A DNA stretch of 25,239 nucleotides from an uncultured Bacilli bacterium (GTDB lineage Bacteria; Bacillota_I; Bacilli_A; RF39; UBA660): contig CALVWH010000017.1 in NCBI GenBank assembly GCA_944364705.1, forward strand, positions 1 to 25,239. The letters are read 5' to 3'. Shown in pieces: positions 15,124 through 24,200 of the stretch. The translations under genes and the position numbers were made by a program. Numbering within the stretch: position 1 is the first letter of the stretch; every line of letters starts with the position of its first letter. Under the pieces are notes generated by a model. The model saw only the letters and a list, made by a program, of their open reading frames with translations, searched no databases and was not told where the DNA came from.

Positions 15124-17118
15124 ATGAATAAAAAAACCGTCAAAAGAGGGTTATTACCCTATTTATTTATCTTTATTTTCATCTTTGGGGTAATGTTCTT
15201 TTTTGATCTAATAAATCAAAAAGTTAACGTATTAACCTATGATGAATTTATGAAAGGCGTTAACGATAAAGAAGTAGAAGAGGTTGTTGTAACCCCAAGA
15301 GAACGTGCTGGGGTTTATGAAATTCGTGGAACCATGAAAAGTTATAACGAAAATGAAACTTTTTACGTTAAAGTTCCTTTATCAAACGAATTGATGTCAA
15401 AATTATTAGATGCTCAAGAAAAATTTAACTTTAAATTAGCAACCAACTCAGATCCAGAATCAAGTACCTTTTTCCTATTTTTAATTAATGTATTACCTTT
15501 AATTATTTTACTTGGAGTTGCTTTCTTCTTTATTAGTAAACAAATGGGTAGTGCAAACAAATCTATGGACTTCGGAAAAAGTAGAGCAAGATTAAATAGC
15601 GATAAAAAGAAAATTACATTTAATGAAGTTGCTGGATTAGACGAAGAAAAAGAAGAAGTAAGTGAATTAATTGACTTCTTAAAAGATCCAAAAAAATTCC
15701 AAAAATTAGGAGCACGAATTCCAAAAGGAGTTTTACTTGTGGGTCCACCAGGAACTGGAAAAACCTTACTTGCTAGAGCCGTAGCAGGAGAAGCAAATGT
15801 GCCATTCTTCTACATCAGTGGTTCTGAATTCGTAGAACTATTCGTTGGTGTTGGTGCTAGTCGTGTTCGTGATATGTTCAAACAAGCAAAACAAAATGCT
15901 CCATGTTTAATCTTTATTGATGAAATTGATGCCGTAGGACGTCAAAGAGGAGCAGGACTTGGTGGAGGACATGACGAAAGAGAACAAACCTTAAACCAAT
16001 TATTAACGGAAATGGATGGATTTGGAGCAAATGAAGGAATTATTATCATTGCTGCAACGAACCGTCCAGACGTATTAGATCCTGCCTTATTACGTCCAGG
16101 AAGATTTGACCGTCAAGTTACGGTAAATTTACCAGATGTTAAAGGAAGAGAAGAAATCTTAAAAGTTCATGCAAGAAATAAAATTTTCGCAAAAGGAATT
16201 AAATTATCCAACATTGCCAAACGTACCGTAGGATTTAGTGGAGCAGATTTGGAAAACTTACTAAACGAAGCTGCCCTTTTAACGGTAAGACGAAATAAAG
16301 ATGCAATCACTATGGCAGAACTAGACGAAGCACACGATCGTGTGTTAATGGGACCAGCAAAGAAAAGTCACAAATATACAGAAAAAGAAAAGAAAGTGGT
16401 TGCTTACCACGAAGCAGGACATGCGGTTGTAGGATTAAAACTCGATGGTGCGAATGAAGTACAAAAAATTACCATTGTACCTCGTGGTGCAGCCGGTGGA
16501 TATAACTTAATGCTTCCAAAAGAAGAAACTTATTTATCAACGAAAAAAGAACTTTTAGAAAGCATCAGTGGTCTTTTAGGAGGACGTGTTGCTGAAGAAT
16601 TCATCTTTAATGAAATGACCACAGGAGCTCATAACGACTTTGAAAAAGCAACCAAAATCGCAAGAGCAATGGTTACGGAATATGGAATGAGTTCTTTAGG
16701 ACCAGTTCAATTTGAACACCAAGAATCTAGTGTTTTCTTAGGAAGAGATTATAACAAAACAAGAAATTTCTCATCACAAGTTGCTTTTGAAATCGATCAA
16801 GAAATGAGAAAAATCATCGATGAATGTTATAAAACAACCGAAAAAATTATTCGTGAAAATAAAGAACTTTTAGATCTTATTGCAAACGCTTTGTTAGAAA
16901 ACGAAACGCTTACAAAAGAACAAATCGATTATCTTGTAAAAAACAAATGTTTACCAGATGAAGATGGAGAAGTTGATGCAAGCGATATCGAAGAATTATC
17001 TTACAAAGATATGACCTTAGAAGAATTAAAAGAAGTTGCAAAAGAAAAAGGAATTAAAAACTACTCTAAAATGACCAAAGCAGAACTTATAAAAGAATTA
17101 GAAGAACTTGAAAAATAG
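15124..17118 (+). CDS. ftsH: ATP-dependent zinc metalloprotease FtsH with C-terminal Rho_N-like module
   Basis: FtsH is a hexameric membrane AAA+ protease that degrades misassembled membrane proteins and some regulators. Order of parts: membrane helix 1 (about 9-28), extracytoplasmic domain, membrane helix 2 (about 118-138), AAA module with Walker A GPPGTGKT (207-214), Walker B IFIDEIDAVG and second-region-of-homology ATNRPDVLDPALLRPGRFDR, then the M41 peptidase with HEAGH (429-433) and third zinc ligand D505. Unusually, after an acidic linker (DEDGEVDASDIEEL) it ends in MTLEELKEVAKEKGI plus SKMTKAELIKEL (630-660), matching the Rho N-terminal/SAP-like helical module; FtsH usually ends in a disordered tail. 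AAGGAG (15111-15116) is 7 bases before the chosen ATG; an ATG four bases earlier runs straight into a stop. Confidence 0.97.
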   Translation: MNKKTVKRGLLPYLFIFIFIFGVMFFFDLINQKVNVLTYDEFMKGVNDKEVEEVVVTPRERAGVYEIRGTMKSYNENETFYVKVPLSNELMSKLLDAQEKFNFKLATNSDPESSTFFLFLINVLPLIILLGVAFFFISKQMGSANKSMDFGKSRARLNSDKKKITFNEVAGLDEEKEEVSELIDFLKDPKKFQKLGARIPKGVLLVGPPGTGKTLLARAVAGEANVPFFYISGSEFVELFVGVGASRVRDMFKQAKQNAPCLIFIDEIDAVGRQRGAGLGGGHDEREQTLNQLLTEMDGFGANEGIIIIAATNRPDVLDPALLRPGRFDRQVTVNLPDVKGREEILKVHARNKIFAKGIKLSNIAKRTVGFSGADLENLLNEAALLTVRRNKDAITMAELDEAHDRVLMGPAKKSHKYTEKEKKVVAYHEAGHAVVGLKLDGANEVQKITIVPRGAAGGYNLMLPKEETYLSTKKELLESISGLLGGRVAEEFIFNEMTTGAHNDFEKATKIARAMVTEYGMSSLGPVQFEHQESSVFLGRDYNKTRNFSSQVAFEIDQEMRKIIDECYKTTEKIIRENKELLDLIANALLENETLTKEQIDYLVKNKCLPDEDGEVDASDIEELSYKDMTLEELKEVAKEKGIKNYSKMTKAELIKELEELEK

Positions 17119-17132
17119 TTTTTCTTTTTTTT
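17110..17132 (+). terminator. Possible intrinsic terminator after ftsH
   Basis: GAAAAA-TAG-TTTTTC (17110-17124) with the stop codon in a 3-base loop, followed by eight T residues. The T-tract is good, but the 6-bp stem has a single G-C pair, so efficiency is doubtful. Confidence 0.4.
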
Positions 17133-17142
17133 GAATTTGCGA

Positions 17143-17148
17143 TATAAT
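17143..17148 (+). promoter_or_regulatory. Possible -10 box for the zinc-ribbon gene
   Basis: TATAAT 17 bases before the ATG at 17165. No -35 hexamer or extended -10 TG is properly placed. Confidence 0.33.
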
Positions 17149-17164
17149 AACAATAGGTGGGATT

Positions 17165-18271
17165 ATGAAAGTATATAGCGTATCATGTAAAAATTGTGGA
17201 GAAACCTTACAATATTCTTTAAAAGATTTAAAATTGCACTGTAATCATTGTCATAGTAAATTTTTACCAAAAGAATATGAAGAATCGTTAAAAAACAAAG
17301 AATTTTCTGTTAGTCATTGTAAAAACTGTGGAGCAAAAATCATTAGTGATAACGCAAATACCAAATGTTTTTATTGCGATAGTGTCGTAACCAATACCAA
17401 AGAAATCTTAAAAGACATTGATTATGTTCTACCATTTACGATAAAAGAAGACCTTTTACTTACGTTATTTGAAGAAAATGGAAGATTTACAAGCAATCAA
17501 GCAAAACTTCATTCTTTTTTCCGAAGAGAAAATATTGTAGATATTAAACCTTTTTATGTTCCAATAAAACTATTTAACATGGATTTAAATGTAGAATATC
17601 AAAAAGAAAACATGCAAAAGAAAATACGATTTGAATTTGAAAATATTATGCTTGATGGATCTATACTAGTAGACAACAAACAAATTCAAAAACTAGAACC
17701 TTTTTATTATCAAAATTTAGTAAAATTTAATCCAACCTATCTTTTAGGAGTTGACATTGAAAAATATAGCGATACTGCAGAAAGTATGGATTCTTATTTA
17801 GATAAAAGATTACAAGATATCATTCAAAGAAATGATCCCTTTGAAAAAAGTACCGTTCAAAAAGAAAAAAAGGTAAAAAAAGAAAAATATTGCTTGCTTC
17901 CTCTTTATCAAATTGAAACCCAATATAGAAATCAAAAGGCTTATTTTCTTGTAAATGGAACTACTGGGAAATGCATTACGTTTCATAATATTTATCGAAC
18001 AAACATTGATGATTTTTTAATCAAAAATGACCGAAATTATCAAATTTTTGGAGTTTTATTATCTGCTTTAATCATGGTTCTTGTTTTATCTTTTCTAGTG
18101 CCTGTTTTTAAATCTTGGGTCTTTTACTTTCTATTTTTTATTGTTAGTGCGATGATTTTATTTTATCAGTTTGAAAAAGGAAAGAAAGCAAAAAAAGCAA
18201 GAGTAGAAAAAGAAGAAATTATATCTTTACCAATTAAAAGTAGAAAAGTTCTCGAAGACAAGAAAGATTGA
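17165..18271 (+). CDS. Double zinc-ribbon membrane protein of unknown function
   Basis: A 368-residue protein starting with two rubredoxin-like zinc ribbons: C8/C11 with C26/C29, and C52/C55 with C68/C71, each a pair of CxxC knuckles. The central region (about 80-285) is soluble with no recognised motif. Two closely spaced membrane helices lie at about 292-336 (GVLLSALIMVLVLSFLV and WVFYFLFFIVSAMILFY), followed by a strongly basic cytoplasmic tail (EKGKKAKKARVEK). General resemblance is to zinc-ribbon-containing membrane proteins of unknown role seen in Firmicutes. AGGTGG precedes the ATG. It is bounded by a strong terminator, so it appears to be transcribed alone or with ftsH by read-through. 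Confidence 0.85.
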   Translation: MKVYSVSCKNCGETLQYSLKDLKLHCNHCHSKFLPKEYEESLKNKEFSVSHCKNCGAKIISDNANTKCFYCDSVVTNTKEILKDIDYVLPFTIKEDLLLTLFEENGRFTSNQAKLHSFFRRENIVDIKPFYVPIKLFNMDLNVEYQKENMQKKIRFEFENIMLDGSILVDNKQIQKLEPFYYQNLVKFNPTYLLGVDIEKYSDTAESMDSYLDKRLQDIIQRNDPFEKSTVQKEKKVKKEKYCLLPLYQIETQYRNQKAYFLVNGTTGKCITFHNIYRTNIDDFLIKNDRNYQIFGVLLSALIMVLVLSFLVPVFKSWVFYFLFFIVSAMILFYQFEKGKKAKKARVEKEEIISLPIKSRKVLEDKKD

Positions 18272-18287
18272 TTTCTTGTTTTTTTTT
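18258..18287 (+). terminator. Strong intrinsic terminator after the zinc-ribbon gene
   Basis: ACAAGAAA (18258-18265), loop GATTGA holding part of the stop codon, TTTCTTGT (18272-18279), then eight T residues. Confidence 0.87.
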
Positions 18288-18304
18288 GTTAGTTATCGTA
18301 TACT
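18276..18304 (+). promoter_or_regulatory. Promoter for the 246-residue gene
   Basis: TTGTTT (18276-18281), 17-base spacer, TATACT (18299-18304). The -35 box lies inside the 3' arm and T-tract of the preceding terminator, a very tight packing. Confidence 0.55.
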
Positions 18305-18319
18305 ATTAGTGGTGATTTT

Positions 18320-19060
18320 GTGACATCAATTTACGATCAAATATTATATGAAAATGAAATTCAATATTATGAAAAAGAACAGAAGATTCTTGAACAAATA
18401 TTAAAAAATCAAAAAGAGGACCTTTACTTTTATGAAAATTCGATAAAAGATCCAAACGAATACTCAACATTTTATCAGAAATTAAAACAATTTTCTTATC
18501 ATGAAAATTATGAAATTATTAATCGCTTTCTTGATTTCGATCAATTATTAACTGGTTCGATTTCTCCAGTAATAAAGAAGGTACAAAAGGTAGAAAATCG
18601 TATTTGTATTGAAAAATATAATGGGGAAAAATATTATGTAACCGATGCGAAAGAATATTTTAAACAAAACGAAAAAATTAAAAACTTTATCAAAAATACA
18701 AAACTTTTAGGACATTGTTTTGAAGATGCTCAATTTCTATCGATGGTTTGTCAAAATTTTGATATGGTGGTTTCCTTAAGACCAAACTATTTTGTTGGAA
18801 ATTTTTATCATGCTTATAATTATGATCCAGAAAAAGATGTTGTTATTGATTTAGCTTATCAAATTGTCATGAAAAAAGAAGAATATGATGAGTTATTTGA
18901 AACAAAGGAAGTTCTTCGGTTATCTTTGATTGAAATGTTAAACGTAATGAAAGAGGGCTCTTTTTATTTGAACCAACCAAAAGAAAGACCAGATTTATTA
19001 AAGGTTGCTCTTTATATAGAATCTTGTCAGAAAGGAGAGAAATATGCTAAAGGTAAGTAA
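18320..19060 (+). CDS. Uncharacterised protein with possible Cys-His-Asp triad
   Basis: Family not recognised. It is a 246-residue soluble protein with no signal peptide. The N-terminal third is helical and charged (DQILYENEIQYYEKEQKIL). The striking part is 131-180: GHCFEDAQFLSMVC (C133), then GNFYHAYNYD (H164) and VVIDLAYQI (D177). A Cys at the head of a helix, a His in a strand 31 residues on and an Asp 13 later is the order and rough spacing of transglutaminase-like/papain-like enzymes, and close to the C468-H496-D511 spacing of the surface protein at 10629-12272. This assignment is inference. Translation starts at GTG 18320, with GGTGA 4 bases upstream. It overlaps the methyltransferase gene by 17 bases, so the two are coupled. 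Confidence 0.8.
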   Translation: MTSIYDQILYENEIQYYEKEQKILEQILKNQKEDLYFYENSIKDPNEYSTFYQKLKQFSYHENYEIINRFLDFDQLLTGSISPVIKKVQKVENRICIEKYNGEKYYVTDAKEYFKQNEKIKNFIKNTKLLGHCFEDAQFLSMVCQNFDMVVSLRPNYFVGNFYHAYNYDPEKDVVIDLAYQIVMKKEEYDELFETKEVLRLSLIEMLNVMKEGSFYLNQPKERPDLLKVALYIESCQKGEKYAKGK

Positions 19061-19919
19061 AGATTGGAAAGATTATGAAATTTTAGATGCCGGAAATGGC
19101 GAAAAATTAGAACGTTGGGGAGATGTCATTTTAAGAAGACCGGATCCTCAGTGTATTTGGGAAGTAGAAAATTATGAGCATTGGAAGAATATTGATGGAC
19201 ATTATTTTCGTTCTTCAAAAGGTGGAGGAGAATGGAAATTTTATAAAAAATTACCAGAAAATTGGAAGATAACATATAAAGATTTAACATTTAAAGTTTC
19301 TCCAACCAACTTTAAACATACGGGATTATTTCCAGAACAGGCCGTTAATTGGGATTTTATGATGGATAAAATTCGCCATGCAAATAGAGAAATTAAAGTT
19401 TTAAATTTATTTGCTTATACTGGAGCCGCAACCATTGCGTGTGCCAAAGCCGGAGCTTCTATGGTTGTTCATGTAGATTCTGCGAAAGGAATGGTAGAAT
19501 GGGCAAAAGAAAATCGTGATTTATCTGGATTAACGGATGCGAAAATACGTTTTATTGTGGATGATTGTTTGAAATTTGTTCAAAGAGAAGCAAGAAGAGG
19601 AAATACTTATGATGCGATTATTATGGATCCTCCAAGTTATGGTAGAGGACCAAATGGAGAAGTTTGGAAATTTGAAAAAAACATTTATCATTTAATTGAA
19701 GAATGTTTTAAAATTTTATCTGATCATCCTTTATTTTTTACAATTAACTCTTATACAACTGGTTTTTCTGCTTTAGCTTTAGAAAATATTTTAAAAACAA
19801 CACTATTAAAAAAATATCCGAATGGAAAGATTGAAGCTGGAGAAGTAGCTTTACCAATTAAAAGAGATTCTTTATTATTACCTTGTGGTATTTATGGAAG
19901 ATGGGTAAGTAATGATTAA
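19044..19919 (+). CDS. Class I SAM-dependent methyltransferase, RlmI/RlmK-like
   Basis: A 291-residue methyltransferase resembling the catalytic part of 23S rRNA methyltransferases of the RlmI/RlmK (YccW-like) group, but without a full N-terminal PUA domain. Motif I is VLNLFAYTGAATI (119-131); HVDSAKGMVEWAKEN follows, with D145 for the ribose of SAM; IVDDC (171-175) is the adenine-side acidic motif; and the catalytic-pocket motif IV is DPPSYGRGP (195-203). The upstream part, SPTNFKHTGLFPEQ, matches the FKTGFFLDQ-type segment of the group. rRNA cytosine C5 methylation is the likeliest activity, but the target base is not readable from sequence. AAAGGAGA lies 6 bases before the ATG. It overlaps its neighbours on both sides (17 and 8 bases). 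Confidence 0.9.
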   Translation: MLKVSKDWKDYEILDAGNGEKLERWGDVILRRPDPQCIWEVENYEHWKNIDGHYFRSSKGGGEWKFYKKLPENWKITYKDLTFKVSPTNFKHTGLFPEQAVNWDFMMDKIRHANREIKVLNLFAYTGAATIACAKAGASMVVHVDSAKGMVEWAKENRDLSGLTDAKIRFIVDDCLKFVQREARRGNTYDAIIMDPPSYGRGPNGEVWKFEKNIYHLIEECFKILSDHPLFFTINSYTTGFSALALENILKTTLLKKYPNGKIEAGEVALPIKRDSLLLPCGIYGRWVSND

Positions 19920-20562
19920 TATTTTATATGAAGATAATCATCTTTTGGTTGCGATAAAACCAATCAATGTTCCAGTTCAAGAAGATCAATCAAAAGATCT
20001 TTCTTTTTTAGATATGTTAAAACAATATTTGAAAGAAAAATATCAAAAACCAGGGAATGTTTATTTGGGATTAGTTCATCGTTTGGATCGTCCGGTTGGT
20101 GGTCTTATGGTGTTTGCGAAAACGAGTAAAGCTATGGAGCGGTTATCAAAGCAAGTAAGAGAACATCAAATTGAAAAAAAGTATTATGCGGTTGTTTTAG
20201 GAAATATAAATAAAAAAGGTAATTTTATTGATCGATTATTAAAAGATGAAAGAAAAAATATGGTTTACGTAAACCCAAAAGGAAAAGAAGCAAGATTGTC
20301 TTATGAAAAAATAGATCAGAAAAAGGAATATTCTTTGGTTTCTGTTTCTTTAGAAACTGGAAGGTCTCATCAAATAAGAGTTCAGTTTTCTTCTCATGGA
20401 TATCCTTTATATGGAGATCAAAAATATAATAAAAAAGCAAAAGTAGGACAGCAAATTGCTTTATATTCTTATTTTTTATCTTTTCTTCATCCGGTTACAA
20501 AAGAAAAGTTAACGTTTTCTTTGAATTTACCAAATCGTTATCCATTTTCTTTGTTTCCTTAA
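19912..20562 (+). CDS. RluA-family RNA pseudouridine synthase
   Basis: A 216-residue pseudouridine synthase of the RluA family, isomerising uridines in rRNA or tRNA. The catalytic motif is HRLDRPVGGL (56-65) with catalytic D59, followed by VFAKTSKAMERLSKQ, KKYYAVVLGN and the C-terminal ETGRSHQIRVQFSSHGYPLYGDQKY region. It begins directly with the catalytic domain (ILYEDNHLLVAIKP) and has no S4 domain, so it is the short form (RluA/RluC-like without S4); RluD would carry S4. The HRLDRPVGG variant, in place of the common HRLDxxTSG, is seen in short RluA-family members. It overlaps the methyltransferase by 8 bases, forming an RNA-modification pair. Confidence 0.92.
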   Translation: MINILYEDNHLLVAIKPINVPVQEDQSKDLSFLDMLKQYLKEKYQKPGNVYLGLVHRLDRPVGGLMVFAKTSKAMERLSKQVREHQIEKKYYAVVLGNINKKGNFIDRLLKDERKNMVYVNPKGKEARLSYEKIDQKKEYSLVSVSLETGRSHQIRVQFSSHGYPLYGDQKYNKKAKVGQQIALYSYFLSFLHPVTKEKLTFSLNLPNRYPFSLFP

Positions 20563-20576
20563 ATCGTTTTTGTTCA

Positions 20577-20605
20577 TTGACATTATAAGAAAAAAACGTT
20601 AAAAT
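20577..20605 (+). promoter_or_regulatory. Promoter of the exported-protein pair
   Basis: A consensus TTGACA (20577-20582), 17-base spacer, TAAAAT (20600-20605), 37 bases before the start codon. It should drive both 20643-21281 and 21292-24873. Confidence 0.83.
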
Positions 20606-20642
20606 GAAAGATAAGAAGTAGAAGAAATTAAGGGGTGAAGAT

Positions 20643-21281
20643 ATGAAAAAGAAAATGGCCTTTTTTCTACTAGTCTATTTATGTTTTCCGGTGTTTATGA
20701 GTGTAAAAGCAGAATGTAATCAGCAAGAAACGATTCGGATTAGTAAACTGATGAGTAATGTAAATTCTAGTTATACGTTTAATGAGGAAGATCAATCTTT
20801 TACGATAAGATTTACCAATCTTGTGGATGATCTTTATCTTTATGATGAAAATTATTTTGAGGCTTATTATCCAGAAAATGGAGAAGTTATTTTATATGAT
20901 GCTTTACCAAGTTATTCTTATGAATTTACAGTTCGTAGTACAAAATGCGAAGATACTAGAGTAAATCGTTATGTAACTCTTCCCTTTTATAATCCTTTGT
21001 ATAAAGAAGAAATTTGCCAGGGGGTGACTGGTCTTAGTTTATGCGAAAAATGGGCAAGTACACCAGATTTAACGGAGGAAGAATTTGTTGCTGAAGTAAC
21101 TGCTTACAAAAATAGAAAAGCAGGACAGGAGCAAGAAAAAGAAGAGGTCGATGGTCTTTTTGATATTATAATTAACTTTTTTGTAAAATATTACTTTATT
21201 GTAATTCCAGTAGTTATTGTTCTTTGTGTAGTAGGAATTGTATTAAAAGTAAAATTAAATAAGAAAAATAAATTGTTCTAG
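20643..21281 (+). CDS. Exported protein with C-terminal membrane anchor
   Basis: Family not recognised. It is a 212-residue protein with a signal peptide (MKKKMAFFLLVYLCFPVF, likely cut after SVKA, residue 23), an extracellular domain of about 150 residues rich in Tyr, Glu and Asp, with four Cys (ECNQ, STKCED, EEICQG, LSLCEKW) that could form two disulfides, and a C-terminal membrane helix (about 180-204) followed by a basic tail KVKLNKKNKLF. So it is a type I surface protein. AGGGGTGA precedes the ATG. It is followed after 10 bases by the large cysteine-rich exported protein under the same promoter; the pair probably works together at the surface (inference). Confidence 0.85.
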   Translation: MKKKMAFFLLVYLCFPVFMSVKAECNQQETIRISKLMSNVNSSYTFNEEDQSFTIRFTNLVDDLYLYDENYFEAYYPENGEVILYDALPSYSYEFTVRSTKCEDTRVNRYVTLPFYNPLYKEEICQGVTGLSLCEKWASTPDLTEEEFVAEVTAYKNRKAGQEQEKEEVDGLFDIIINFFVKYYFIVIPVVIVLCVVGIVLKVKLNKKNKLF

Positions 21282-21291
21282 GAGTGGGATA

Positions 21292-24200
21292 ATGAAAAAA
21301 ATATTTTTAATTACTTTATTAGTCTTTTTTGCTTTTGTTAATAGTGTATTTGCGATTGGTGGAAGTACAGCTGGGGATGGGGGATCTGTAATTAATGGTG
21401 CTCCTGGATCTTCTTCTAATCCTGGTGGAGATTGTAATAATTGTGTTAGACAAGATAGTGCAGGATTTCGTGTGAGTTTAATTATTAATGGAGTAACAAA
21501 ATTTAGTAAGGATTATATCCCGACTGATTATAGAAATAGCGCTGGAGGAATTGCTAATGAGGAGATTTATGTCAGTGGAAAGAAAAATGGTTATTGGGGT
21601 TCGAGAATTGATGTTGTAAAAAAGGGGAATGCTCAACTTATAAAATTAAATAATGGGTTATTGACTAAAAAAGTAATGCCGGAATATGAGAATAGGGTGA
21701 AAAATCGAACCGTATTGAGTAAAGTCGATTGGATGCCAGGTACTGTTGATGGTAATGGTTTCGGAAGCTTTCATGCGTATGATGGTTATAAGATTGTTAG
21801 TGATGTTTTTAGTGCCTTAAGAAATTATAAGGAAGATGGAAAATCAGATAATGGTAAAAAATTGCTAGAATATATTACAAGTAGTGGACAAGTTCAATGG
21901 GTAGCAAATGGAAGACGTATTAAAATTGAAGGTTTAGGATATAATTATAGTCCTGAAGAGGTCTGTGGAAAAGAACAATCTTTGTATTTGTTAATCGAGC
22001 CCATGATAGCAAGAATTGATGAAAATTATAATCGTTATTTTTTAACAGTTACAGAGTTAGCATATATATTTAAAGATGCTGGTGAAAGTATTGGGCATAC
22101 AAATGCTTGGAAAACAAATTCAGGTCAGGTCGGATCTGGATTTGCAAAGTGGATTACGGAAGCAATGTATGTAGATTCTGGTAGCGCAACGGCACATGGA
22201 ACTGGTCCTTTTGCAGGGACTGAAATTAAATCTCCAGTTGAACCAGTATCTTTGGAACAATCTACTGTGTGTACTAAATATTCTTCAAATCAATATGATA
22301 AATTAATTTGTGTTTGTAAAGATGGAAAATCTGGAGATAATTGTAGAAAAAAATATAAAAGTGGAAGATATAAAAGTAAAACGAATAAATGTATGAGTGG
22401 TTCTACAATTGATAGAGATGCAAGTGAAAAAAAATGCCTTGCTTCTACAGTAAAATGGACTCATGGAGATCCAAATACTGTTGATGCTTTAGTTCAACCA
22501 GGAACTTTAGGTAAACCAAATCAGTCGAGAAAAGTTAGTGGTTGGGGAGTTAACTGGCTTTGGTGGGGAAATGCAATTGAGTGTAATAAATGTCGCGAGA
22601 GAAGTGTAACTTATAATTCACCAGTATGTAGTACTGGAAATAATCGAACATTTTCTTTAACGGAGACATTTCCAGAAGCACAAGACCAAGATGGTTGTAA
22701 TGATAATTTAAGAGAAAAATATACACAATATGGTAAAAAAATGGGGAAAATAGGGGATAAGATTGTTTATTGTAATGATACGGTTAATATAACTTACCCA
22801 CAAAAATATGATAAAGTTATAAATTTAGATGCGAAAGGATTGCTATCAAGTTATTTGATTTGGCCAAACCCTAATGACCAAAGATATCAATTAACAATTA
22901 CAGCTGTTCGAAATTGTCGTTGTGTGAAAGATGGAAACGTTGTTAGTTGTAATAATAGAAAAAATGTAGATAACTATGGAAAACAAATTCATAATTTTTC
23001 ATCAACGGTAACAATAAGTTATCAAAGTGGTGAATATTCTTTAAATAATGTTGCTTTAAAAGCAGATGATGGTTTTTCATCTTACAGTGAATCAGGGAAA
23101 GAATATCATTATGAATTTACAAAAACATATGAATTAGATCCAAAAACTACATACAGTGGATATGATGAAAAACAAAGAAAATATACAATCAATGGAGGAA
23201 ACTATGGCCAATTAGCAATCAGTGGTAAAATGATTCAAGATGGAATTTTGTCTGGTGAAATTAAACTCAATGTAAAAAATATTAAGCTCGGAGGAACAGA
23301 CGGTACAATTCTTAATAGAAATGGTAAAATTTCTACAACGAATGCTACCTATGGTGCTTATAGTTGCCCTTATAATGTAGCAGCAATGCCAACTCCAAAT
23401 CCTACCTATTGCTGGAAAGGTAATCAAAAAATAGATGTTACAGACTGCATTAATAGTGGAAAAACTTTTGCAGCTTGTGAAAAAGAATTGTGTGGTAATG
23501 GTAGCGGAGGAAGTTGCGTCGCTTGTAAAAAAATAGGTACAAATGAAACAGTTAATATTTGTTGTCTAGGGAACTCTTCAGATGTTTATGATCATTATTG
23601 CAATTCTGATGGATATTTCAAAGACGAGGAGTTACAACGAGATGCAATTGAAAAAGTTGGAAAATATTGTGCTTGTGAAGATAAAAAGCTTGGAACGATA
23701 GACATAGAAAATGGTACAACTTCCGTACCGTTAAATAATTGTATTTCTACTTACTTGAAAAATAATAGTGCATTAGAAGGTGGAGTTTTAGGAAATAATC
23801 ATCTTGATAAATTACAAAATGCTTATAATTTCTGTTTATCCGAATATAGAACACAAAGTGGTGATGATTGTGTTTGTGATATTGGATGCGGTAATACCAG
23901 AGATTATTGTTATCCAAGTAAAGGTGGAAAAATTGAAATTACAGACTGTCTTAAAGAAAAACAAAAACAAGGTATGCAACTTGGAGAAGCTAGATTGGCT
24001 TGTAATGTGGAAAAAGATTGTTACTTCTGTCAACTTCAAGATGGAAGCTATAAATCTTTAAAATCTTGCTTACAGTCAAAAGGTGGATATAGTGAAGCAA
24101 ATTATCGGGCTTGTGTAAAACAGGAATGTCCAGATGAACCAAATCCAAAATATTGTAGAACAGATTCAAGTATAGAAATTACTTCTTGTTATGAAAGTAA

